Shown one piece after another: positions 53,274-61,785 of a stretch of 64,000 bases of DNA. A program made the translations under genes and the position numbers. Position 1 is the first letter of the stretch. Each line of letters opens with the position of its first letter. The notes below the pieces were generated by a model. That model was given only the letters and a program-made list of their open reading frames with translations. It did not search any database and was not told where the DNA came from. This DNA is from Paenibacillus pinihumi DSM 23905 = JCM 16419 (GTDB lineage: Bacteria; Bacillota; Bacilli; Paenibacillales; Paenibacillaceae). Where the stretch lies: NCBI RefSeq assembly GCF_000422505.1, contig NZ_AULX01000006.1:62001-126000 (forward strand). Reading direction: 5' to 3'.

Positions 53274-54149
53274 CTATTTTACCGGGAACGGATCCCAATT
53301 CCGTCTGACTGTTTTGGTTTTGTAATTCTTCCTTCCTGCTGCCCCCGTACGGCGCCCACCTGTACCGCCTCTGCCCGTGCCCCCTGTATGGCGTCCGCCG
53401 GTGCCTCCTGTGCGGTTGCCTCCTGTACGGTGGCCGCCCGTACCCGTTCCTCCTGTACGATGACCGCCTGTACCTGTGCCTCCTGTATGGCGTCCACCGG
53501 TGCCTCCTGTACGGTTGCCTCCTGTACGACGTCCGCCTGTACCGCCTGTCCGACGGCCTCCTGTGCCTCCAGTACGACGACCGCCTGTACGGTTCTGGTT
53601 CCCACGGCTGCTGTTTTGACCGCCACTTCTGTTGCTGCTTTTATTTCCACTGCTTTTATTTCCACTGCTTTTATTCCCGCTGCTGCTTCCGCCGCCCGAT
53701 GATACCGTAACGCTCTTAATATGAACAATCAGGATACGGATCAGGTCTTTCTTAGCCACAACCAGGATGAAATCCGGATTAACATCCACGAGCACACCCT
53801 CTACTTTTTCAGGGCCCCCACGATTGATTTTAACGAGGTGATTTTTCAAATGATGCAAGACTTGTTCAAAGCTGCCTGCATTGGCATAAGGGGTATGATG
53901 CCTTCCATGGGAACGGTGTCCGTGGCTTCCGCCAGATTTGCCGCCAGAGAAACCCAGCTTGATAGAGATGCTCTTGACGTGAGTGAGTGGAATATACACA
54001 ACCCCGTCTTTGGCCAGAACAACCAGATAGCCATTGTTGGCTGAGAAAAGAATACCTTCGACAGAGTCAGGACCTCCACGATTCACCTTAACCGTCTTGC
54101 CTCTCAAATTGTCATAGTTGCCTTGAGATGGATAGTTCACAAAAGACAT
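53274..54149 (-). CDS. CotB-like spore coat protein with RTGG-repeat tail
   Basis: The product is 291 aa from ATG 54149 (AAAGGGG upstream). Two CotB modules are clear: VKVNRGGPDSVEGILFSA...THVKSIS (residues about 10-55) and VKINRGGPEKVEGVLVDVN...HIKSVTV (about 95-140). NRGGPE-EGILVD and HIKSIS are near identical to B. subtilis CotB. A Gly/His linker separates them. From residue 145 on the protein is a low-complexity tail, first SSGNK repeats, then about a dozen RTGG, RHTGG and TGTGGH units. B. subtilis CotB has a Ser/Lys/Arg tail that CotH phosphorylates; here the tail is Thr/Arg/Gly-rich, and a CotH gene is divergent at 54874. Probably an outer coat protein. Confidence 0.82.
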   Translation of the reverse strand: MSFVNYPSQGNYDNLRGKTVKVNRGGPDSVEGILFSANNGYLVVLAKDGVVYIPLTHVKSISIKLGFSGGKSGGSHGHRSHGRHHTPYANAGSFEQVLHHLKNHLVKINRGGPEKVEGVLVDVNPDFILVVAKKDLIRILIVHIKSVTVSSGGGSSSGNKSSGNKSSGNKSSNRSGGQNSSRGNQNRTGGRRTGGTGGRRTGGTGGRRTGGNRTGGTGGRHTGGTGTGGHRTGGTGTGGHRTGGNRTGGTGGRHTGGTGRGGTGGRRTGAAGRKNYKTKTVRRNWDPFPVK

Positions 54150-54168
54150 CTTGTATTGCCCCTTTCGT

Positions 54169-54597
54169 TTATGAAGTTGAACTTGCGACATACCGGATCT
54201 TCCCAAGCGGCAGGTTAACGACCTTCCCGTCACTGACAATAGTCAACTCGCTTGGTGTCACATTGACAACCATTCCGACGTGTTGCTCCGGCCCACTATG
54301 GTCAATAGTAAGGATGCGTCTACGGAAGCTGCAAAGAATTTGCACGAAGCTGTATGCCAGTACGACCCGAATGTTAATCTTGTATCCTCTGGGAGACCGT
54401 TTTCTGCGAAATTCAGAGAAATGAATAATAGTTTCAAGCCGATAGTACACCACACTGTTGTCTTTTCTCTGTATAGTCAGATAGTCATTCTGTACACTGA
54501 TGAGCTTCCCCAGACAAGCACCCGGCTTGCTCCGGTTGACCGCAACTTCCTTCCCTATGAGATACATTAGCTGGCTGAATGATTGGTAGTAGGCCAA
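54169..54597 (-). CDS. Short CotB-module protein with two repeats
   Basis: The product is 142 aa from TTG 54597, with AAGGAGG 8 bases upstream. Two diverged CotB modules: IGKEVAVNRSKPGACLGKLI...YYRLETIIHFSE and ILTIDHSGPEQHVGMVVNV...LPLGKIRYVAS. The middle is basic. It is the first gene of the coat operon and has a sigma-K-like promoter upstream. Probably a coat or coat-assembly protein. Confidence 0.65.
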   Translation of the reverse strand: MAYYQSFSQLMYLIGKEVAVNRSKPGACLGKLISVQNDYLTIQRKDNSVVYYRLETIIHFSEFRRKRSPRGYKINIRVVLAYSFVQILCSFRRRILTIDHSGPEQHVGMVVNVTPSELTIVSDGKVVNLPLGKIRYVASSTS

Positions 54598-54640
54598 CTC
54601 TATCACCTCCTTATGCCCTCTCCCCTTTTGGAAGATAATG

Positions 54641-54669
54641 TATTCTATGAACCTGGGGTTGCCTTTGTA
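54641..54669 (-). promoter_or_regulatory. Candidate sigma-K promoter of the coat operon
   Basis: On the minus strand CATAGAATA (54641-54649) matches the sigma-K -10 consensus CATAnnnTA, and ACA stands 16 bp upstream, as expected for the short sigma-K -35. It would give a leader of about 45 nt. This supports mother-cell expression late in sporulation. Confidence 0.5.
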
Positions 54670-54873
54670 CTAGCCTTATATCTAAACCCTATCAATTTCC
54701 ATACCTATACCAGGTTCGATTACCTAGATTCATATAGTAAATCTGCAAGGGAGCTTAAGATGTCCGGGCGCAAATAGCACTGGGATGGGCTCCTGATAAA
54801 GGGCTGCTGCATATGCTGTTGTATAGGCTGCATAAAGAAAATGGCAGGCTTTTTGTATAGATGAGGTGACAGA

Positions 54874-55923
54874 GTGAACATTCCTACACGCATAATTTAT
54901 CTGGACCGTGCTGAAGAGTCACGCCTGAAGAGCTACGGACCTGATGAGTTTGTACGTGCTACGCTTATAGCGGACCATGCAGAGCATAATGTCAAAATCC
55001 GGTACCGCGGAGGCCATACCCGCTATTATCCAAAGAAATCTTATGAGCTGCGCATTGGCAACCGAAGTATTCACTATAATGCGGAGCTGGATGACCCAAC
55101 GATGATGAGAAATGCACTCTCATTTGCTTTTTTTGAGCAGTTGGGCGTCCCAAGTCCAAGAACAAGACATGTCAAACTCAGAATTAATGGGGTTGACCGG
55201 GGATTATATTTGGAAATTGAAGGCGTGGACCGTTCTTTTTTCTCCAAACGAAGGGTAAAGGCAAATTCTTTGCTGTATGCGGTCAATAACAATGCCAACT
55301 TCCGCTTGGAAAATGAGTATAAAAAGAAGAAAAGGTCCCTGTCTTCCGGGTATGAGCTGGTCATTGGAGGAGCAAAGGAATTTCGGGATATCGGATTGTT
55401 TGTGAGAAAGGTGCAGACGTTGAAACGTTCAGGCCGGTTGGCGTATTTGAAGTCTCGACTTCATATTCCTCAATATTTACGGTGGCTTGCCGGGGCCGTG
55501 TTTACAGGAAACTACGATGGATTTGACCAGAATTATGCGTTGTACCGGACTGCAGGAAGCGTCAAATATCATATTAGCCCCTGGGATTACGAAGGAACCT
55601 GGGGACGGGATTGTTACGGGGGGATTGTGAGCAGCGGAACCTTGCGAATTGAGGGATACAATGGCCTGACAGAGAAACTTTTGTCGTATCCCTCCATCCG
55701 GGAGAGCTACCGAAAGACGCTTCAGAGCATTATGAAGAAGCAATTTACAATCGAGGCCCTGGAACCGAAAATTCGCATGCTGCATGCAAAGCTGCTTCCT
55801 GAACTGGTGAACGACCGGACACGGCGGCATTCTCCTTATGAAATTCGGTCTGACCTGAATGTATTTCTGCGCTACATCCCCGAGCGCAGAGCTTTCATAT
55901 CAAAGGAACTCTCCAAGCTATAA
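54874..55923 (+). CDS. cotH: CotH-family spore coat protein kinase
   Basis: A 349-aa protein; GTG start after GAGGTGA. CotH-family segments are evident: KIRYRGGHTRYYPKKSYELRI, RNALSFAFFEQLGVPSPRTRHVKLRINGVDRGLYLEIE, NYDGFDQNYALYR (catalytic-loop-like) and HISPWDYEGTWGRD (metal-binding Asp). CotH is an atypical protein kinase that phosphorylates Ser residues of CotB and CotG tails and controls outer coat assembly. The adjacent CotB-like gene with a repeat tail is the obvious substrate. Divergent transcription shares the 54598-54873 region, where a CATATAGTA at 54731 may be a weak sigma-K -10. Confidence 0.9.
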   Translation: MNIPTRIIYLDRAEESRLKSYGPDEFVRATLIADHAEHNVKIRYRGGHTRYYPKKSYELRIGNRSIHYNAELDDPTMMRNALSFAFFEQLGVPSPRTRHVKLRINGVDRGLYLEIEGVDRSFFSKRRVKANSLLYAVNNNANFRLENEYKKKKRSLSSGYELVIGGAKEFRDIGLFVRKVQTLKRSGRLAYLKSRLHIPQYLRWLAGAVFTGNYDGFDQNYALYRTAGSVKYHISPWDYEGTWGRDCYGGIVSSGTLRIEGYNGLTEKLLSYPSIRESYRKTLQSIMKKQFTIEALEPKIRMLHAKLLPELVNDRTRRHSPYEIRSDLNVFLRYIPERRAFISKELSKL

Positions 55924-56041
55924 GATTAAAAGTAAACGGCAGTGTCCCGGCGCCGGAACTCTGTTCCATAAGAGAGTCACAGTTCCGACAGCCCGGGTCG
56001 GCTGTAGAAATGACCCTGCTCCACGTTCAAAAACAATTTAC

Positions 56042-56091
56042 AAAAGCACAAAAGGTCCTTGCGATCGTTCGCAAGGACCTTTTGTGCTTTG
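56042..56091. terminator. Bidirectional terminator between cotH and the GNAT gene
   Basis: A perfect 19-bp stem (GCACAAAAGGTCCTTGCGA and its complement, 56046-56064 and 56069-56087) with a four-base loop; A/T flanks give T tails in both directions. It serves the convergent genes on each side. Confidence 0.88.
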
Positions 56092-56140
56092 TAAAAACTA
56101 TTGCTATTGAAACGATACAGCGGCTACTACACGCTGCCAA

Positions 56141-57319
56141 TCAGAAAAAGTCCATTAAATAAGACAAACGCTCTGGAATACGACTTTCCAGCAGCCTGAT
56201 CCTGTCCTCCGGACCGTTAATTCGGCCAGTCTCCCGCAGGAACGAAGGCTTTCGGCCCCCGGCCAGGATTGCTGTTAATGCCTGAATATCACATTTAATT
56301 GCCTGTTCGTGCTCGGCAGCTTCTTCATTGCGCTCCAGCTTCCCTGCTCCTTCCGCACTCCAGCTCAGGTTATAGGTACCGTTATTCCATGGCGCATGCT
56401 CATCGGACAGGGTCAGCAGCACTGACGCCCCGGTTTCTGCCGCGGCCCATGGATACTGGCTCACGAACGCTTCTGCATCCACGATACGAGACATGAAATA
56501 CGGGATGACCTCCTGCTTGATCCGCGGATTGGACAACAGGAACGGCAGCTGATCATCCGTCGGCACGATGAGCGACACTTCGGATATCATTGAATCATGG
56601 TTCGCGATGTACGTCCATAAGGCCACCCGTGAAGTCTCATTCGTGCTTGCATATTCATGGATCGTCATGATCTGCTTCTCAATGTGGTAGAACACGTAGC
56701 CTTCCGCTTCGTTCTGCTCATTGTAATACACCGCCAGACGGCCGTTCCGGTCAAGTATCCGGTCCTTCCACCATTCTTCTGTACGGACGACGTTTCCGCT
56801 GTAGCGGGAGGCAAATCTTTCATAAACCGCATTCAAAATTTCAATATTCGGATCCGGCATACGCTTGACCTGCCCCGGAGTCTCCACCCGCTTGGGCAAA
56901 AGGCTGGTCTCAATCGTATACTTCTTGCGCTCGATTGTCAGCTCATAGCCATATTTACGGTAAAAAGCAAATGCAAACGGATGAAGCATGCTCAGCGATT
57001 GCCCGCTCTGCTTCATCGTCTCCAGAGCTTGAACAAGCAGCTTGCTTACACATCCCTGCCGTCTTGCCTCAGGCCAAGTCGCAACACCTGCAATGCCGCC
57101 CATAGGGAACTTCTTGCCCTGTATCCAAGCCTCCAGCGGAATCAGCATAAGCGCTGATTGCAAGTTTCCCTGCTCATCAAATACGCCCCAATCCTGCTCA
57201 TGCTTGTACGTTAACTTGCCCGACTCCAAATCCTCCGGACTGATCTGAAATTGGAAGGCAAACTGTGAAAGCTCCATTCTGCTATCATATTCATTGGCGC
57301 GAAGCTGCCTGATTTCCAT
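56141..57319 (-). CDS. GNAT acetyltransferase (Eis-like, three-domain)
   Basis: A 392-aa protein. The first GNAT domain has the acetyl-CoA motif GIAGVATWPEARRQGCVSKLL (residues about 73-95) and the PFAFAFYRKYGYE end of the Eis family. A second GNAT-like domain (residues 150-270) and a C-terminal sterol-carrier-like domain (290-392) complete the Eis layout. Eis enzymes acetylate amines such as aminoglycosides or protein lysines; the substrate here is unknown. Single gene, own orientation. Confidence 0.85.
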   Translation of the reverse strand: MEIRQLRANEYDSRMELSQFAFQFQISPEDLESGKLTYKHEQDWGVFDEQGNLQSALMLIPLEAWIQGKKFPMGGIAGVATWPEARRQGCVSKLLVQALETMKQSGQSLSMLHPFAFAFYRKYGYELTIERKKYTIETSLLPKRVETPGQVKRMPDPNIEILNAVYERFASRYSGNVVRTEEWWKDRILDRNGRLAVYYNEQNEAEGYVFYHIEKQIMTIHEYASTNETSRVALWTYIANHDSMISEVSLIVPTDDQLPFLLSNPRIKQEVIPYFMSRIVDAEAFVSQYPWAAAETGASVLLTLSDEHAPWNNGTYNLSWSAEGAGKLERNEEAAEHEQAIKCDIQALTAILAGGRKPSFLRETGRINGPEDRIRLLESRIPERLSYLMDFF

Positions 57320-57368
57320 ATTTTCAACGCTCCATTCCTGTAATTGAATGCTATCTCTATCCTATCAA

Positions 57369-57399
57369 AGATCGTTCCCGGAAGTAAAAGGAAACGATC
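57369..57399 (-). terminator. Weak terminator after the ypsA-like gene
   Basis: Arms GATCGTTTCC and GGGAACGATC on the minus strand followed only by TTTGAT. Position after the stop at 57418 fits; T tract is poor. Confidence 0.35.
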
Positions 57400-57417
57400 A
57401 ATATAGCTGTTTTCTGC

Positions 57418-57984
57418 TCAGGCATAATCATCGGCAGCTTCATAGGCCTCTTCATTCGCTATGTTTTGAATATCCTCGGCGCTGATGCCGATGTAGACAT
57501 AGCCGTCCTCGGCATTTTTGCGAAGCGCCTGCTCCTTGATGAATTTGGGACTGCCTTCTCCCGCATCCTCGTCATAAACGAGCAAAATCCCGTCCGTCTT
57601 GCGAAAAAGCAGCTCGTCTCTTGCCCGGAACTGCCAAATACCCGTGTAAGGCTGATTGCTTACAGAGCCATAGTAATCTGCCTGCAGAATCAAATCCTCA
57701 TAATATTCCTTCCGCTCTTCCTTCCAGTTTTCCTCCTGATTGGCGAATGCCGTAATAATCGCCAGCTGCAAATGTGGATACTGCTCCCTCAGCGCAAAGA
57801 CAGCCTCGCATGCCCACAGATCTACTCCGTATTGGCCCGGTGTAATCACCCACTCCAGTCCATCCTCTACCAGAGGAAGCAGACGCGAGAGGATTGCTTT
57901 TTGAATATAGGCAATGCCTTTATGCTTTTGATTATAAATGCCAAGCTCATGGGCACGATAGCCCGTTATTAACAGATTTTTCAT
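57418..57984 (-). CDS. ypsA: YpsA-like SLOG-fold protein (DUF1273)
   Basis: The product is 188 aa from ATG 57984. It matches the YpsA family: MKNLLITGYRAHELGIYNQKH at the start, WVITPGQYGVDLWACEAVFAL (SLOG glycine and acid residues), AIITAFANQEENWKEERKEYY and a DGILLVYDEDAGEGSPKF loop. Bacillus and Staphylococcus YpsA proteins affect cell division and stress; the nucleotide-type ligand is unknown. A small reading frame (57992-58108) ends 7 bases upstream. Confidence 0.88.
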   Translation of the reverse strand: MKNLLITGYRAHELGIYNQKHKGIAYIQKAILSRLLPLVEDGLEWVITPGQYGVDLWACEAVFALREQYPHLQLAIITAFANQEENWKEERKEYYEDLILQADYYGSVSNQPYTGIWQFRARDELLFRKTDGILLVYDEDAGEGSPKFIKEQALRKNAEDGYVYIGISAEDIQNIANEEAYEAADDYA

Positions 57985-57991
57985 CTTGTAA

Positions 57992-58108
57992 TCACACTTC
58001 ACCCATTCGCCATTTTTGCAGCCAAAGAGCCGCTAACCGTTTCCATAACCAGACAAGCCGTCCTTGTACATGCAGTTTCCTGAAATCCTTATGTAAGTAT
58101 CTTAACAC
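57992..58108 (-). CDS. Possible 38-aa basic peptide upstream of ypsA
   Basis: GTG start with GGGGAGG 8 bases upstream. The peptide is rich in Leu, Trp, Arg and Lys (LRYLHKDFRKLH, LVWLWKRLAALWLQKWR), so it could form a cationic amphipathic helix. It ends just before the ypsA start, as a leader or coupled gene would. There is no homology evidence; it may be non-coding. Confidence 0.35.
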   Translation of the reverse strand: MLRYLHKDFRKLHVQGRLVWLWKRLAALWLQKWRMGEV

Positions 58109-58175
58109 TGCTATCGCCTCCCCGAAACGAAACATACGCTCGCCCCGCAGATTTGCTATACTACTAAGTATGTAA

Positions 58176-58194
58176 TTGAAAATCATTATCAAAA
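58176..58194 (+). promoter_or_regulatory. Fur box upstream of the Btr-like gene
   Basis: TGAAAAT-C-ATTATCA (58177-58191) fits the 7-1-7 Fur operator with one mismatch between arms. It lies 16 bases before the start codon, so iron should repress this gene. Confidence 0.8.
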
Positions 58195-58209
58195 TACAGG
58201 AGAAATACG

Positions 58210-59811
58210 ATGCCGACTACTGAGTCCGTTGATGTCTTATCCGTTCATTCCCATACCTTTTATATTCCCGTTCGCATCATGGAACTGAACAGCAGCAGCT
58301 TATTGAACATAAATGCAGAAACACCCTCTCTGGCGAGAATCCTTGTTATCCGAAGCGGACACGGCCTGCTCCATCTGGGCGGGCACCACTATTCACTGAC
58401 GCGCGGCAGTGCAGCCATGTGCAATGTGTCACCCAATCTTGAATGGCAGGTTGAATTCCTTACGCCTCTGCAAGGGGTAATGATTGAATATCGCGCACTG
58501 ACAACAGACGGATCAAAGCCGCGGGCGCTGGATACTATGATTCCGCCTCTAAGCTGCCCGGGCAAAACCGTGCGGCTCGCCGCAGAGCTGCTAAGGCTCT
58601 GGAAAGCCCCCGGCCATCACGATTCCTTTCGTATTCAGCAATCGTTCACAGAACTGCTCGCAGATCTCCATCAGGAGATGACCTTGGGCAGCAAGCCCGC
58701 CAGTTTATGGATGGATCAGGTACTCTCCTATATGGAGACCCATTACGATGAAGATTTGTCGAGAGAGCAGGTAGCTGGAATTGCCGGAGTAAGCAACGAG
58801 CATTTCTCCCGTGCCTTCCACAGACATACCGGACAAACCTTCAATGCCTATCTGGCTATGCTCCGAATTCGCAGTGCCCAGCAGCGCCTGCTGACAGGGT
58901 CACCTCATGTGAATACTCTGGCAATCGATGTCGGGTATAAAGAAGCCACTTATTTCAGCCGTAAATTCAAGCAGCTGGTCGGACTGTCTCCCACTGCTTA
59001 TCAGCATAAGAACAAACAGGTAGCCGCCCTGAATTTCAACCATACGGCTATCCTGCTGGCCCTCGGGATCACTCCGGTGCTGGGTGTGTATAACCCCTGG
59101 CTGGAGAATGTGAAACCTGTCAGCTCTGAGAAGAAGCTCCGCCCGCATGATGAAATTGATGACGCTGCCTTGTACAAGGCCGTTGCTGCCACTCATCCGG
59201 ATGTGATTATTAATTATAGCAGCGCACAGGCAAATAAAGCCTTGCGGTCTATTGCTCCAGTGCTTGAACTGCCCGTCATGAGCATGGACTGGCGGGAACA
59301 GTTCCGTTTCATTGCCGATATTGTAGCGCGCAAGCAGCAGGCAGAAAGCTGGCTAAAGCGCTACGATGAGCTGGCTGCAGCAATCAACAGACAGCTGGAC
59401 CAGCGTCCACGATCGCGCGGGACGGCTGTCGTGTGGGAAATCGGTCCAAATGAGGCCTACTGCTTCAGCAGCCATTACGGCAGAGGCTGCCAGATTCTAT
59501 ATGACGACCTTGGCTTCAGCCCTCCAGATGAACTGCTCGAACAAGACCTGATGGGACGCGGTTATGTCCAGCTGGATATTGAGGAAATGCCGTCCTGTCC
59601 TGCCGATCATATTTTTATCACCGCACTCCCCACCCGCATTGACGCCAGAAGCCGGGTGAGCCAGCTATTTCGTTCCCCGGCATGGCTTGCCATGGAAGCT
59701 GTCCGGCGGAAGCAGGTCTACCTGCTCAATCAGCCTGGACTGTTTTTTGGCTATGACCCGCTATCCACGCAGGCACAGCTGCTGGAGCTCCAAAGAGTGC
59801 TGTTACGCTGA
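58210..59811 (+). CDS. Btr-like AraC regulator with siderophore-binding domain
   Basis: A 533-aa protein. Residues 1-150 form a cupin-like N-terminal part. An AraC helix-turn-helix pair follows (about 165-265: LSREQVAGIAGVSNEHFSRAFHRHTG, VNTLAIDVGYKEATYFSRKFKQLVG), then a type III periplasmic-binding-like domain (about 275-533, IFITALPTRI, VYLLNQPGLFFGYDPLSTQAQL). This fusion is the layout of Bacillus Btr, which activates the feu uptake genes on binding Fe-bacillibactin. A Fur box precedes it, and the next gene is a siderophore-binding lipoprotein, so it probably activates that gene. Confidence 0.88.
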   Translation: MPTTESVDVLSVHSHTFYIPVRIMELNSSSLLNINAETPSLARILVIRSGHGLLHLGGHHYSLTRGSAAMCNVSPNLEWQVEFLTPLQGVMIEYRALTTDGSKPRALDTMIPPLSCPGKTVRLAAELLRLWKAPGHHDSFRIQQSFTELLADLHQEMTLGSKPASLWMDQVLSYMETHYDEDLSREQVAGIAGVSNEHFSRAFHRHTGQTFNAYLAMLRIRSAQQRLLTGSPHVNTLAIDVGYKEATYFSRKFKQLVGLSPTAYQHKNKQVAALNFNHTAILLALGITPVLGVYNPWLENVKPVSSEKKLRPHDEIDDAALYKAVAATHPDVIINYSSAQANKALRSIAPVLELPVMSMDWREQFRFIADIVARKQQAESWLKRYDELAAAINRQLDQRPRSRGTAVVWEIGPNEAYCFSSHYGRGCQILYDDLGFSPPDELLEQDLMGRGYVQLDIEEMPSCPADHIFITALPTRIDARSRVSQLFRSPAWLAMEAVRRKQVYLLNQPGLFFGYDPLSTQAQLLELQRVLLR

Positions 59812-59883
59812 CATCATAAATATACAGGGGGACAGATCACTTCCGGGCATAGTCATTTGCCATGACACCCTGTAAAGTATCAA

Positions 59884-59898
59884 TGAGAATGGTTATCA
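59884..59898 (+). promoter_or_regulatory. Fur box upstream of the siderophore-binding protein
   Basis: TGAGAAT-G-GTTATCA matches the 7-1-7 Fur operator. It lies 22 bases before the start codon at 59920. Confidence 0.82.
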
Positions 59899-59919
59899 TT
59901 TTTATGAGGAGGATTCATA

Positions 59920-60951
59920 TTGCTTTCACAACAGGCTTTCAACTGGGCAGCCAAGCTGCGCTTTATCTTGCCTTGCCTGATATTTCTCTCTGTCATCGTT
60001 TCCGCTTGCGGCTCGGCAGCACCGTCTCCTGATCAGACAGTGCAGCCCTCAGGGAATCAGGCAGCCCCTGGTTCCAGCGCAAATTCGCAGTCCGGGGAGG
60101 ATCAGAACGACGCATCCCAGGCGGAGCAGACCGCCACAAAAAAGGTGCAGACGGTTAAAGGGGAAATTGAAATTCCCGTCCGCCCGCAGCGCATTGTCGC
60201 AGAGGAATACCTGGGAAGCCTTATCGCACTTGGGGTTATACCTGTAGGGGCTCCCGGTCTGACGATTAAAAATTATTATTATAAGGACGCCCTCTCGAAA
60301 GTGGCGGATACGGGCGTATATGGCAAACCCTCCGCAGAGAACATGGTCGGTCTGAACCCGGATCTGATCATTACCGGCAACGGGGACAGCTACGAGCTGC
60401 TTAGCAAGATTGCCCCTACTCTCTTCATTCCTTACGGGGACTTGAAAAATGTCCATGAAGAGCTGACATACTTCGGTGAACTGCTCGGGAAAGAAACAGA
60501 AGCCAAAGCCTGGCTGGAAAACTATGATCAGCGCATCGCTGATGCAAAAGCCAAGGTAGACGCCGTAATTCCGGCTGATGCTACCTTCTCGATTATGGAG
60601 GACGGAGAAAAGACAACCTGGGTATACGGAGATAACTTTGGCCGCGGCGGCCAGCCTGTCTATCAGGCATTGGGACGCAAGCCCCCGGATAAAGTTGCTG
60701 CACAAATTATGGAGAAGCAATGGGCCGAGCTGTCACCGGAGCTGCTGGAGAATTTTGCAGGAGACTATGTCATCATGACCTCAAACAAACGTACAATTGA
60801 GGATTTCAAGGCCGATCCGATCTGGAGCAATCTTCCTGCGGTGAAAAATGGACATTTCTATATATGGCCTGAAGAGCGTTCCTGGTACTATGATCCGCTG
60901 GCCGTTCTTGCTCAAACAGAGGAACTGACAGAATGGCTCACCAAGCCGTAA
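59920..60951 (+). CDS. Iron-siderophore-binding lipoprotein (FeuA/FhuD-like)
   Basis: The product is 343 aa with a TTG start and AGGAGG upstream. Signal peptide with lipobox VSAC, then a disordered Ser/Gln/Ala linker of about 45 residues. The type III binding fold follows: PQRIVAEEYLGSLIALGVIPVGAP, NMVGLNPDLIITGN, and the end AVLAQTEELTEWL. It binds Fe-siderophore outside the membrane. No permease or ATPase genes are beside it, so it must use a transporter encoded elsewhere. Controlled by Fur and probably by the Btr-like protein. Confidence 0.9.
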   Translation: MLSQQAFNWAAKLRFILPCLIFLSVIVSACGSAAPSPDQTVQPSGNQAAPGSSANSQSGEDQNDASQAEQTATKKVQTVKGEIEIPVRPQRIVAEEYLGSLIALGVIPVGAPGLTIKNYYYKDALSKVADTGVYGKPSAENMVGLNPDLIITGNGDSYELLSKIAPTLFIPYGDLKNVHEELTYFGELLGKETEAKAWLENYDQRIADAKAKVDAVIPADATFSIMEDGEKTTWVYGDNFGRGGQPVYQALGRKPPDKVAAQIMEKQWAELSPELLENFAGDYVIMTSNKRTIEDFKADPIWSNLPAVKNGHFYIWPEERSWYYDPLAVLAQTEELTEWLTKP

Positions 60952-61141
60952 ACACTGCTTGAGCCCGACTGCCCCACCTTCATCCCGGATGGTATCAGCC
61001 AGCATGATTACGGCAGCACAGGTTTACGGAGCTGGAATTTAGGGTAAACAGGAATTGTTGGCCGGACATCCGGCTGTGAATGACAACAGAGTGGTACAAG
61101 CCTGATTCACCCTAAACTTTCAGGAAAGCGAGGCGTTCATA

Positions 61142-61555
61142 ATGGGAGCATTATATACGACAACAGTAACCGTGGAAGGTGGAAGAAGCGGCAGAGCTAC
61201 TTCAGTAGATGGAAATTTCAACCAGGTGCTGACAATCCCCAAAGAACTGGGCGGGGACGGTGCTGCCGGTACGAATCCGGAGCAGCTGTTTGCGGCAGGC
61301 TATGCCGCCTGCTTCGAAAGCGCGCTGCGTCTGATTGCACGCCAGCAGAAAATCTCGGTCGACGGCACTACGGTCACGGCTAGCGTTTCCCTGCATAAAG
61401 ACGGGGACGGCTACAAGCTGTCCGCTGGTCTTAAAGTCAATATCCCTGGTGTGGAAAAGGGAGAGGCGGAAAAGCTTGCGGAAGCGGCCCACCAGTTTTG
61501 CCCTTACTCCAAAGCGACCCGCGGCAATATTGAAGTGACCCTGTCGGCGGAATAA
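61142..61555 (+). CDS. ohr: Organic hydroperoxide resistance protein Ohr
   Basis: A 137-aa OsmC/Ohr-family protein. The two redox Cys are in AACFESALRLIA (near residue 60) and HQFCPYSKATRGN (near residue 122), and GTNPEQLFAAGYAACF is typical of Ohr. It reduces organic hydroperoxides with lipoyl or thiol partners in the cytoplasm. No OhrR gene is visible in the window. A strong terminator follows. Confidence 0.93.
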   Translation: MGALYTTTVTVEGGRSGRATSVDGNFNQVLTIPKELGGDGAAGTNPEQLFAAGYAACFESALRLIARQQKISVDGTTVTASVSLHKDGDGYKLSAGLKVNIPGVEKGEAEKLAEAAHQFCPYSKATRGNIEVTLSAE

Positions 61556-61598
61556 CGGGCAGCATCATTAGGAGACGGCGTAATTCTGCTAAATGATC

Positions 61599-61645
61599 AA
61601 ATCCGGCCGGAATTCGCAACCTGCGATTTCCAGCCGGATTTTTTT
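61599..61645 (+). terminator. Terminator of ohr
   Basis: AAATCCGGC and GCCGGATTT arms, with an additional inner pairing, followed by a run of T on the plus strand. Confidence 0.85.
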
Positions 61646-61785
61646 CGTGATCAGTTCCCGTGCCGGAAACTGTTCCTTCCACTGGCTGCCCGCCCCTCCG
61701 TCCGGGCGGCGGACTCATGTCCGGCCTGTGGACGGTAATCCTTACCTAATCCTCAGCCTCGTTCAACTCTCCAGGCTTCCGGCCT

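Noticed and set aside
53340-53600. Short direct DNA repeats that look like a CRISPR or tandem array
   Set aside because: They encode the RTGG/RHTGG protein repeats in frame and have no unique spacers.
53279-53728. Alternative frames rich in Ala/Val/Gln/Glu or Ala/Ser/Thr over the RTGG repeat
   Set aside because: Produced by the short DNA repeats of the CotB-like tail; no ribosome sites.
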